Assembly (NCBI GenBank): GCA_900765185.1
Contig: CAAFQT010000152.1
Coordinates: 1 to 7,358, forward strand
Length of the DNA stretch: 7,358 bases
Source of the DNA: an uncultured Collinsella sp.
GTDB lineage: Bacteria > Actinomycetota > Coriobacteriia > Coriobacteriales > Coriobacteriaceae
Direction: 5' to 3'
In this document: positions 1-5,844 of the stretch, in pieces
Layout: each line of letters starts with the position of its first letter
Numbering within the stretch: position 1 is the first letter of the stretch
Position numbers and translations under genes: made by a program
Notes under the pieces: model-generated
The model's database searches: none
What the model saw: the letters and a program-made list of their open reading frames with translations, nothing else
What the model was told of the DNA's origin: nothing

Positions 1-692
1 AGCTGCCGCATACCTCGCAGCCGAGTGCCGGCGAGTTCAAGGCGCTGTTTGACCGCGTGCGCGCCGATGGCCACGACAGCGCGATCTTTATCTCGCTGTG
101 CAGCGAGTGGTCCGCCTGCTATTCCAATGCATGCCTGGTCGCCGAGACCCACGAGCTCGACGTGCGCTGCATCGATTCGCGCACCGGCTCGGGTGCCGAG
201 GGCCTGCTGGTGGAGTACGCGCTCGCCATGCGCGAGGACGGCCGCAGCCTGGACGAGACCGAGGCACAGATCCGCGCGACCCTGCCCGACGCCCACCTGC
301 TGCTGATTCCCCGAACGCTCGAGAACCTGGTCAAAAACGGCCGCGCCCCCAAGCTCGCCGGCCAGCTGACGCAGATGCTCAACATTCGCCTGGCCGTTTC
401 GCCGGAGTGGCAGTCGGGCGAGATCAAGGCCATCAAAAAGGGCCGCGGCGCCAAGCGCATCGTCGCCAACACCATGGCAGACTGCCTCGCGTTTTTGGAC
501 GAGCACCCGGGCTCAAGCGTGCGCGTGCTCACGACCGGCGCCGCCGAGGAGCAGGAGCTCGTCAACCAGGCGCTCGCGGGCCAGAACTACGTAGACGCCG
601 GCACCGGCCCCATCGGGTGCACCATCGCCACCCACGTAGGCGTCGACGCCATCGCCATCAGCTACTGCCCCCGCTACCAGCCCACCCGCTAG
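1..692 (+). CDS. DegV family fatty-acid-binding protein, 5'-truncated by the window edge
   Basis: The reading frame is open from base 3 to the TAG at 690-692, giving 229 residues. Family members are usually about 280 residues, so roughly the first 50-60 are missing at the window edge. Visible family marks are the TSQPSAGEF segment near the start (the Thr-Ser-Gln-Pro loop of the DegV lipid pocket), the CIDSRTGSGAEGLLVEYA segment, and a C-terminal GTGPIGCTIATHVGVDAIAISY resembling the family's conserved glycine-rich G-P-I-x-x-x-H-x-G end. DegV/FakB-type proteins bind one fatty acid and, in Firmicutes, present it to the fatty-acid kinase FakA. No kinase gene is visible here, so the exact role is not known. 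GC-rich codon use matches the tgt end of the window. The C-terminus is intact and is followed by a hairpin repeat. Confidence 0.88.
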   Translation, partial: LPHTSQPSAGEFKALFDRVRADGHDSAIFISLCSEWSACYSNACLVAETHELDVRCIDSRTGSGAEGLLVEYALAMREDGRSLDETEAQIRATLPDAHLLLIPRTLENLVKNGRAPKLAGQLTQMLNIRLAVSPEWQSGEIKAIKKGRGAKRIVANTMADCLAFLDEHPGSSVRVLTTGAAEEQELVNQALAGQNYVDAGTGPIGCTIATHVGVDAIAISYCPRYQPTR

Positions 693-701
693 GAGCACTT
701 T

Positions 702-770
702 CATCACTTGCGGTGGAATAGGGACTGTTTTTAGCTCATCAGCCGCCAATCAAACCCTATTCCACCGCAA
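702..770 (+). repeat. Palindromic 69-bp repeat, copy 1 (left of the primase-helicase gene)
   Basis: This stretch matches 4262-4330 at 64 of 69 positions with no gaps. The differences are at 716, 733, 737, 747 and 754. It contains a perfect 16-bp inverted repeat, TTGCGGTGGAATAGGG at 708-723 against CCCTATTCCACCGCAA at 755-770, around a 31-base centre. Both copies have the same orientation and lie 3560 bp apart. The architecture resembles a small dispersed palindromic repeat or REPIN-like element. Whether it occurs elsewhere in the genome cannot be seen from this window. Confidence 0.9.
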
Positions 771-777
771 CTTTTTT
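708..777 (+). terminator. Likely intrinsic terminator of the DegV-family gene, formed by repeat copy 1
   Basis: The 16-bp perfect stem (708-723 with 755-770) is followed on the plus strand by C and then six T residues (772-777), 15 bases after the DegV stop codon. The stem is long and its 31-base loop is larger than in a typical terminator. The T-tract is not part of the shared repeat: copy 2 is followed by TTTAAAA instead. This copy may therefore serve as a terminator through its local context. Confidence 0.6.
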
Positions 778-859
778 GCTGCGCCATCCATATGCAAGAT
801 ATGCTGGCGATCGGCGCATTCCCAGCTGTTTGAGGGAGCTTCGACTAGCCCCCGACGAT

Positions 860-1089
860 ACCCAGTGGGCAAAAAATGGCAAATATGAGTACTGTCACAA
901 TTTTAGTAACAGCAAAATCTTGCTGAAATTGCCCGCTTTCACCGATTTCAAGCGCCATAAAGTACCGAATCGTCGTGGTAAGGGGGTTGGATATATCAAA
1001 TCGCAGCCAATTGGTCTTAAATACTTTCCAAATGATATGGTACTAACCAAACAACAGTACTCATATTTGCCATTTTTTGCCCACCGGGT
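860..1089. mobile_element. MITE-like element with 36-bp terminal inverted repeats
   Basis: The left arm 860-895 and the right arm 1054-1089 are reverse complements over 36 positions with one mismatch (A864 opposite C1085). The arms carry the core GCAAAAAATGGCAAATATGA and its complement. The 158-bp centre has further dyads: a CAGCAA/TTGCTG hairpin with a 4-base loop at 910-925, AGTACC/GGTACT at 961-966 and 1039-1044, and TTGGT/ACCAA at 1011-1015 and 1046-1050. It encodes no transposase. Size and long terminal inverted repeats fit a non-autonomous miniature element, but I find no clear target-site duplication. It could instead be a structured RNA or another palindromic repeat class. Confidence 0.6.
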
Positions 1090-1282
1090 CCGAATGAAGC
1101 CCGCTCTGTATGCCTCCGGCTACCCACATGACCGCAAATCCTGGTTATCAAGGGCCGTCGCGCGCTTTGACATCGACCGAAAGCCGCTCGCGGAATAATC
1201 CCTCGCCATTAGCGAACTTGAATCGAAATTAGATATCCCAAAAAGCCGCAATGCCGTACCCTCGTCTCAACAACTCCAGTAC

Positions 1283-1287
1283 AAGGA
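1283..1287 (+). promoter_or_regulatory. Ribosome binding site of the primase-helicase gene
   Basis: AAGGA lies 10 bases upstream of the ATG at 1298. The next in-frame ATG (1310) would be 22 bases away, so the motif favours 1298 as the start. Confidence 0.55.
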
Positions 1288-1297
1288 TGGCATTCAA

Positions 1298-3361
1298 ATG
1301 GGCAACACCATGCATCAATACGCCCTCTTTGGGACCGCACAATTTAAATACGATCAGACGATCGCGCACACCGCAGACCCACACCGAAAAATCGTCATTT
1401 GCAACAACGGTTCAGACGTACGCTACGCCACACTTGAAGAGTGGGAAGAAGCCGGCGCTTTGTTCGATGAACGAGCACAAATCGAGGGCATCGTCACCAG
1501 TGCGAGCCCAGCACGTGACAAACTCGAGCTCTTTCGCAGCCTCTTTACCGGGCGTAAAGATGTTTACGCTCATGGATATCGCAGAAAAGACGGGGGCATC
1601 GGCTATACGCCCGCTTGCGCAAACGAGTGGAAGCCGGGAATTTGTCCCAAAGTAGCCCATCAAAAAGTCAAATGCGCAGAATGCCACAATCGCGTCTTCC
1701 CCGAATTAAGCGATGCCGCAATCATTGCTCACTTTAAAGGCAACGATGACCGGTTCCGCGATGTCCTCGGGCAATATGTACTCGACAAGAACTGCAATAC
1801 GAAAGTTCTCGTCATCGATTTTGACAAAGCAGACTGGAAAGAGGCAACAAATGTCGTACGGCTTGTTGCAAAACGACGGAACATTAACGCCGCCGTCGAG
1901 CGCTCAAGGTCCGGCAACGGCGCACACATCTGGTTTTTCTTTCTCGAGCCAATCAGCGCAAAGGCTGCCAGAGAGTTTGGAAGTTGCCTTATAACCGAAG
2001 CTGCGGCGCTTAATAAGACAATCACGTTCGAGGCCTTTGATCGAATGCTACCCGCTCAGGACACTATTCCCGATGGAGGTTTTGGAAACCTCATCGCACT
2101 TCCCTTTCAAGGCAAGGCACAACGTGAAGGAAACAGCGTATTTGTAGACGAACAATTCGAGCCCTTTCCCGACCAATGGCTTTATCTGTCGCAAGTCCAG
2201 CTGATTCCGCGCTCGACAGTGCAAAATCTGATCGAGACCACTGGGGACAACCCACACGGGCTAGCAACAGTTACGGTCGCAAACAAGACCAAACGATACG
2301 CCCAAAAACCACGAAAGCGGCTACCGCTCACATCGCGGGACTTTCCTTCATCGCTGCCCGTCACGCAAGCCGATATGCTCTACATCCCCGAAAAGTCTCT
2401 GAGTCCTGCAGCTCAAATGGAAATCCGCGGGCTCGCAACATTCGCCAACCCAGAATTCTATCGAGCACAAGCCATGCATCAATCGGTATTCGGTAAACCG
2501 CGACTTATAGACCTCAGCGAACTGAGAGATGGTTATGTTGCGATTCCCCGGGGCTGCAAAACTCAGCTTGAGCAGCTGCTCCGAGAAACCGGCGTTACTG
2601 CCCACTATTCAGACGAACGCAAATCCGGCAATCAAATTGTGATGACATTTAAAGGCGCCCTTCGCCCTGAACAGCAAATCGCCGCTGAGCAGCTACTTGG
2701 ATACGAAGATGGAATCATGTCCGCGCCGACAGGCTTCGGTAAAACAGTCATTGGGGCTTACCTTATTGCCGCCATTGGCCTTCCAACGCTTGTCATCGTT
2801 CCCAAGACCGCGCTCATAGCTCAATGGAGATCTCAGCTCGAGCAGTTCCTCGACATTACGGACAACAGAGAACCCGTCCGAACTCCAAAAGGACGAATCA
2901 GCAAAAGACAGCCTCCGGTCATCGGACAAATAGGAGGGGGCAAAACCGCCGTAAGTGGCCTCGTCGACGTCGCTTCGTTTCAATCGCTGTCTGGCAAAGA
3001 CCGCCAAACCGGAGAGCCGATAGCCAAGCAGCTCGTTCGCAATTACGGTCTCATTATCTGCGACGAATGTCACCATGCCGCCGCGCCACAGCTCGAGCTT
3101 GTTCTCAAGTCTGCCCCGGCCAAATACGTATACGGCCTTTCCGCGACGCCCGAGCGCTCCGACGGTCTCACGCGGGCGCTCTTTATGCTCTGCGGCCCAC
3201 TTCGCTATGTCATAGATCCAAAAAGCAAGCAATCCAGCAGGGCATCCATCGCATCGTACGGCCTCGTTTTACCGGAATTCGACTACCCGCCTACGAGCCG
3301 GGCGCAAGCTTCAATCAGATTCTCGACCTGCTGTGCACGCATGCAGCTAGAAACGAATTGA
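1298..3361 (+). CDS. 5' part: TOTE-type primase domain plus helicase lobe 1
   Basis: This part encodes 687 residues; the last 45 or so after K642 are out-of-frame tail. A probable zinc knot is formed by C107, C116, C126 and C129 in the CANEWKPGIC / KCAEC stretch. Primase-type catalytic features follow: DFD at 174-176 (metal-binding aspartates), SGNGAH at 205-210 (the s-x-H motif) and D248 in FEAFDRMLPAQD, with a conserved-looking PDGGFGNLIALPFQ segment after it. Helicase motif I is SAPTGFGKT (475-483), motif Ia VPKTALIAQW (501-510), motif II DECHH (589-593) and motif III SATPERSDG (615-623). Primase folds of this group make or extend primers. If translated alone the product keeps an intact primase domain but lacks the second helicase lobe. 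The start at 1298 is supported by AAGGA at 1283-1287. Confidence 0.85.
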   Translation: MGNTMHQYALFGTAQFKYDQTIAHTADPHRKIVICNNGSDVRYATLEEWEEAGALFDERAQIEGIVTSASPARDKLELFRSLFTGRKDVYAHGYRRKDGGIGYTPACANEWKPGICPKVAHQKVKCAECHNRVFPELSDAAIIAHFKGNDDRFRDVLGQYVLDKNCNTKVLVIDFDKADWKEATNVVRLVAKRRNINAAVERSRSGNGAHIWFFFLEPISAKAAREFGSCLITEAAALNKTITFEAFDRMLPAQDTIPDGGFGNLIALPFQGKAQREGNSVFVDEQFEPFPDQWLYLSQVQLIPRSTVQNLIETTGDNPHGLATVTVANKTKRYAQKPRKRLPLTSRDFPSSLPVTQADMLYIPEKSLSPAAQMEIRGLATFANPEFYRAQAMHQSVFGKPRLIDLSELRDGYVAIPRGCKTQLEQLLRETGVTAHYSDERKSGNQIVMTFKGALRPEQQIAAEQLLGYEDGIMSAPTGFGKTVIGAYLIAAIGLPTLVIVPKTALIAQWRSQLEQFLDITDNREPVRTPKGRISKRQPPVIGQIGGGKTAVSGLVDVASFQSLSGKDRQTGEPIAKQLVRNYGLIICDECHHAAAPQLELVLKSAPAKYVYGLSATPERSDGLTRALFMLCGPLRYVIDPKSKQSSRASIASYGLVLPEFDYPPTSRAQASIRFSTCCARMQLETN
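3218..3226 (+). other. Frameshift site at an A5 tract
   Basis: CCA-AAA-AGC in frame 2 must become CCA-AAA-AAG to continue the helicase. A one-base backward slip of tRNA-Lys on the five A residues (3220-3224), or a lost sixth A in the DNA, restores DPKKQAIQQG and then RPRF, which is where helicase homologues continue. The heptamer A-AAA-AGC is not a classical bacterial slippery site, because the A-site codon does not re-pair well, and I see no strong downstream hairpin. A true mutation or an assembly error is more likely than programmed frameshifting. Confidence 0.75.
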
Positions 3362-4281
3362 TTGTCAACGACGCTCTTGAAGCTGCGTCAAACGGTCGGC
3401 ATCCGCTCGTGCTGTCTAAAAGGAAAAAGCATGCCGAGGAGCTGTTCAGGCTGCTTAAAGACCGAGGACACGAACCCATTCTCCTGACCGGGGAAATCGA
3501 CGCCAAAGAAAGAAAAGCGATACTGAACAGTCTTCCCTGCTTCGAACACGAACATCGAATCATCGTCGCCACCGAAAGCCTTCTGGGCGAGGGCTTCGAT
3601 CTGTCCTACCTTGACACTCTCCTCATTGCCACGCCGATATCGTGGGACGGCAGCATCACGCAGCAGGCGGGCAGACTGCATAGAAGTCACGAGGGCAAGC
3701 GGCGGGTTGAGATATTCGACTACGTTGACCTGTCGATACCCATGCTCGCCCGAATGTACCAGAAAAGACTCAAGACCTACGCCAAGCTCGGGTACGAGGT
3801 TTATGTAGCGAAAGACGCCAGCCAAGCCGAGGCAAACATTCTAATTGACTCTTCGCATTTCCTTGAGACCCTAAACAAAGATATCGTCAATGCCACGAAG
3901 AACGTTTTCATCGCCGCCCCCTATGCATCTTCCGCATGCCTTACGAAACTCAAGGATTCACTCACCAGCTCCATGACTCGAGGAATTAGCATTGAGATAA
4001 TCGTTGCCTCAACTCCGCGCGATGACGCGAAGGCGGTCTTTGCCGAAATGGGCATCGACTATTCCGTCAAAACTGAAGGGCGTTTGTGCGCGGCAGTGAT
4101 TGACGAGGAAACCGTCTGGTACGGAACCATTCCATTACTGGCTTTTCCCAAGAATGAGGATTGCAGCATTCGTTTCAAAAGCAGCGAAGTTGCCGCCGAG
4201 CTTTTGGACGAAATCCAGCGAAGAGGAGAACCGAAAGCTGCATCAACAAGCGGGACATCCCCATCACTTGCGGTGAAATAG
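3223..4281 (+). CDS. 3' part: helicase lobe 2 and degenerate PLD-like domain
   Basis: This part encodes 352 residues (composite 643-994). Helicase lobe 2 is clear: HPLVLSKRKKHAEEL (motif IV region, about 702), IIVATESLLGEGFDL (motif V, about 755-769) and TQQAGRLHR (motif VI with the arginine finger region, 788-796). The following about 150 residues resemble the phospholipase-D-like tail of related helicases (NVFIAAPYASS, then AAVIDEETVWYGTIPLLAF). The H-x-K-x4-D motif reads R929-x-C931-x4-D936, so His and Lys are lost. No ATG or GTG with a ribosome binding site lies early in this part, and a TTG at 3358 has none, so it is probably not translated on its own. The stop TAG (4279-4281) is inside the 69-bp repeat. 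Confidence 0.75.
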   Translation, partial: KQAIQQGIHRIVRPRFTGIRLPAYEPGASFNQILDLLCTHAARNELIVNDALEAASNGRHPLVLSKRKKHAEELFRLLKDRGHEPILLTGEIDAKERKAILNSLPCFEHEHRIIVATESLLGEGFDLSYLDTLLIATPISWDGSITQQAGRLHRSHEGKRRVEIFDYVDLSIPMLARMYQKRLKTYAKLGYEVYVAKDASQAEANILIDSSHFLETLNKDIVNATKNVFIAAPYASSACLTKLKDSLTSSMTRGISIEIIVASTPRDDAKAVFAEMGIDYSVKTEGRLCAAVIDEETVWYGTIPLLAFPKNEDCSIRFKSSEVAAELLDEIQRRGEPKAASTSGTSPSLAVK

Positions 4282-4330
4282 GGACTGTTTTTGGCTTATC
4301 AGCCGCAAATCAATCCCTATTCCACCGCAA
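4262..4330 (+). repeat. Palindromic 69-bp repeat, copy 2 (right of the primase-helicase gene)
   Basis: This is a direct repeat of 702-770. Its terminal inverted repeat spans 4268-4284 and 4314-4330 and pairs at 16 of 17 positions (A4276 is the mismatch). The centre has a small GGCT/AGCC hairpin with a TATC loop (4293-4304) that copy 1 has partly lost. It sits between the convergent ends of the primase-helicase (stop at 4281) and the toxin gene (stop at 4346), where a hairpin could help end transcription from either side. No good T-tract follows on either strand, so termination is only a possibility. Confidence 0.9.
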
Positions 4331-4345
4331 TTTAAAATCGAGTGG

Positions 4346-4654
4346 CTAGCTCAGTGGGCCCTGGAACAGTTCTTGATGCGAACCCATTCTTACAAGTCGG
4401 ATCACTGGATTAGTTTTGTGCGGCAGGTAGAGAACGACCACGTCGACCAGGCCGTCGGATAGATGGAAATCGATGTGACCGTTGTAGTTGCCGCCCGGGT
4501 TGGAGAGCTCGTGGGCGCCATATTCCGCGGGAAGCGAGCCGTGAGCTGCAAGCTCTGCGACTGCCGCCTTAAACTCGGTCTTTAGCCGCGGATGGATGCG
4601 CATCGTCCGTTTATAATCCGCCTTAAACTGAGCCTCGACTATAATCTCAAACAT
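4346..4654 (-). CDS. YafQ/RelE-superfamily toxin (mRNA interferase) of a type II toxin-antitoxin pair
   Basis: The protein has 102 residues, the usual size. The YafQ-type pattern is seen throughout: EAQFKADYKR near the start, LPAEYGAHELSNPGGNYNGHIDFHLSDG in the middle, and a C-terminal VRMGSHQELF. By comparison with E. coli YafQ (H50, H63, D67, W68, H87, F91), the likely equivalents are H48, H64, D67, G68, H93 and F97, so the tryptophan position is a glycine. Family members bind the ribosome and cut mRNA in the A site, and are neutralised by the antitoxin. The start ATG (4654-4652) lies 2 bases after the antitoxin stop. A GAGGA ribosome binding site (4665-4661) inside the antitoxin gene, 6 bases upstream, indicates translation coupled to the antitoxin. 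Target specificity cannot be read from the sequence. Confidence 0.87.
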   Translation of the reverse strand: MFEIIVEAQFKADYKRTMRIHPRLKTEFKAAVAELAAHGSLPAEYGAHELSNPGGNYNGHIDFHLSDGLVDVVVLYLPHKTNPVIRLVRMGSHQELFQGPLS

Positions 4655-4656
4655 CG

Positions 4657-4956
4657 CTAGTCCTCATCGAGGAACGACATCAGATTGTCCACGTTGTCGA
4701 ACGACGGACTGTCGTCTGGCAGAATCCCCAGCTCATGGGCCTCGGCGATTACCATGGCGCGCCTCGTCGCCTCGTTGGGCACTTCGGATCGACCAACAAT
4801 CTCAAAAGGAATCTTTCGTTGATTTACCAGCTGCCGAACAGCAAGGTTGAGATACGAATTGAGACTCAGGCCAACCGAATCCAAGAACTCAGTCGCCTGT
4901 TCCTTGAGCCCCTCTTCGATGCGAATCGTCGTGGGCTTAACCGTTGCAGTAGACAT
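4657..4956 (-). CDS. RelB/DinJ-family antitoxin
   Basis: The protein has 99 residues. The N-terminal region TTIRIEEGLKEQATEFLDSVGLSLNSYLNLAVRQLV (about 9-44) fits the ribbon-helix-helix DNA-binding fold of the RelB/DinJ family. The acidic C-terminal half, ending in NLMSFLDED, is the likely toxin-wrapping segment. It is the first gene of a two-gene operon with the toxin, the usual order for this family. A strong GAGGAGG ribosome binding site (4969-4963) sits 6 bases before the ATG. These antitoxins normally repress their own operon alone and in complex with toxin, and a large palindrome upstream (5003-5038) is a candidate binding site. Confidence 0.88.
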   Translation of the reverse strand: MSTATVKPTTIRIEEGLKEQATEFLDSVGLSLNSYLNLAVRQLVNQRKIPFEIVGRSEVPNEATRRAMVIAEAHELGILPDDSPSFDNVDNLMSFLDED

Positions 4957-4985
4957 ATGCGACCTCCTCGCCTCGTCTTTTGCAT

Positions 4986-5038
4986 CAGTATACCCAGTAT
5001 AGATGGCAGATTGATGTTGAATAACATCAATCTGCCAT
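4986..5038 (-). promoter_or_regulatory. Putative promoter and operator of the toxin-antitoxin operon
   Basis: A perfect 16-bp inverted repeat (ATGGCAGATTGATGTT at 5003-5018 with its complement at 5023-5038, 4-base centre GAAT) lies 47 bases upstream of the antitoxin start. Just downstream of it on the minus strand are two TATACT hexamers (5001-4996 and 4992-4987), inside a 7-base direct repeat with 9-base spacing, each a good -10 candidate. No strong -35 is visible at ideal spacing. Position and symmetry suggest autoregulation by the antitoxin. Alternatively, the hairpin could terminate the upstream LOG-family transcript, but no T-tract follows. Confidence 0.55.
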
Positions 5039-5069
5039 TCTCATTACTACAACAACAGGCACGCTCGCC

Positions 5070-5828
5070 CTACATCAGCCCGCTCAGGGCAATGTCGACG
5101 GCCTCGTTGTAGTCGTCGGTAATGTGCACCAGCTCCGGATCGAGCGGGCTAATCATACCGGCGTCCATCACCGGGCCGTTGAGCCAGTCGAACAGGCCCT
5201 GCCAGTACTCGGTGCCCACCAGCACGAGCGGCATGCGCTTGACCTTGTGCGTCTGTACCAGCGTGAGCACCTCGAACATCTCGTCGAGCGTGCCAAAGCC
5301 GCCGGGGAACACGATGGCGCCCGAGCTGTATTTGACGAACATAGTCTTGCGCACAAAGAAGTAGCGGAAGTCCATGCCGAGGTTCACGTATTTGTTGAGC
5401 CCCTGCTCGTGCGGCAATTCAATGCCCAGGCCAACTGACTTGCCGTTGACGCTCGCCGCTCCCCTGTTGGCCGCCTCCATGATGCCGGGACCGCCGTCGG
5501 TGATAACCGCCACGCCACGTTGCGCGATTTTGCGGCCGACCGTGCGTGCCGCCTTGTAGAGCGGATCGGTCTTGGGCGTGCGGGCACTGCCGAAGATGGT
5601 CACCGCGGGCCCGAGCTCGGCAAGCGCGCCAAAGCCATCGACGAATTCTGCCTGAATACGAAGGACGCGCCACGGATCGGCATGCAACCAGTCGGTTGAA
5701 TCCTCGGGCGCCAGCAGGTTGGCGTAGGTGTTGTCCTTAGGAATCATGGGGCCGCGCATGACCACGGGACCGCGGCGGTACGTCTCGTCGTAGGCGGGCT
5801 CGCCCTCGACGTTCTCGTTCTTAATCAT
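5070..5828 (-). CDS. LOG-family (TIGR00730-like) Rossmann-fold protein, putative nucleoside 5'-monophosphate phosphoribohydrolase
   Basis: The protein has 252 residues. The core holds the LOG hallmarks: VTIFGSART (about 77-84), ITDGGPGIMEAANRGA (about 109-124), FFVRK (about 157-161, with the conserved Arg-Lys) and PGGFGTLDE (175-183). Family members cleave the N-glycosidic bond of a nucleoside 5'-monophosphate to release base and ribose 5-phosphate. In plants and some bacteria the substrate is a cytokinin nucleotide; the substrate here is unknown. The N-terminal about 60 residues extend beyond the minimal LOG domain and are rich in charged residues and prolines. I chose the start at 5828 because AGGAG (5838-5834) lies 5 bases upstream. 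An ATG at 5876 would add 16 residues but lies inside a terminator-like hairpin and lacks a good binding site. Confidence 0.87.
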   Translation of the reverse strand: MIKNENVEGEPAYDETYRRGPVVMRGPMIPKDNTYANLLAPEDSTDWLHADPWRVLRIQAEFVDGFGALAELGPAVTIFGSARTPKTDPLYKAARTVGRKIAQRGVAVITDGGPGIMEAANRGAASVNGKSVGLGIELPHEQGLNKYVNLGMDFRYFFVRKTMFVKYSSGAIVFPGGFGTLDEMFEVLTLVQTHKVKRMPLVLVGTEYWQGLFDWLNGPVMDAGMISPLDPELVHITDDYNEAVDIALSGLM

Positions 5829-5844
5829 GGGTACTCCTATCGAG

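Larger units (their letters stand above)
771..1297. other. Gene-poor 527-bp stretch between DegV and the primase-helicase
   Basis: No convincing gene is visible. One open frame runs from a TTG at 776 to a TAA at 1196-1198. It starts inside the terminator T-tract, has no ribosome binding site, and reads straight through both arms of the inverted-repeat element at 860-1089, so I do not call it. After that stop the frame stays open and joins the primase-helicase frame (1199-1297), with residues such as ISELESKLDIPKSR that look coding-like but lack an ATG or GTG. The stretch is less GC-rich than DegV and may hold decayed sequence. Confidence 0.6.
1298..4281 (+). pseudogene. TOTE-type primase / SF2 helicase / PLD-like protein, interrupted by a -1 frameshift
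   Basis: Joining frame 2 (1298-3223) to frame 1 (3223-4281) gives one protein of about 994 residues with a continuous domain order: zinc-binding archaeo-eukaryotic primase (about 75-310), a linker of unknown fold (about 310-450), SF2 helicase lobe 1 (about 455-640), lobe 2 (about 690-820) and a PLD-like tail (about 840-985). This order matches the TOTE conflict-system primase-helicases, which are predicted to work on nucleic acid in defence against invading DNA; the mechanism is inferred for the family. Two separated lobes could not form the ATP site, so the gene is probably inactive unless the shift is recoded or is a sequence error. Codon use is less GC-rich than in the flanking genes, consistent with horizontal acquisition. 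The last codons and stop lie in the 69-bp repeat. Confidence 0.8.

Noticed and set aside
776..1198. Open frame of 140 codons on the plus strand
   Set aside because: It starts with TTG inside a T-tract, lacks a ribosome binding site, runs through both arms of the inverted-repeat element and has no recognisable family features.
1167..1199. TTGACA hexamer as -35 of the primase-helicase promoter
   Set aside because: The only AT-rich -10 candidate (AATAAT at 1194-1199) is 21 bases away, too far for a standard promoter.
2824..3222. Independent start at 2824 for the 3' helicase part
   Set aside because: From 2824 to 3222 this frame only shadows the true helicase lobe 1, and its translation has no motifs there; the real continuation begins at the frameshift.
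4341..4410. tRNA-like TAGCTCAGT string near the end of the toxin gene
   Set aside because: There is no T-arm sequence, no acceptor pairing and no anticodon arm at the right distance, and the region is explained by the toxin coding sequence on the minus strand.
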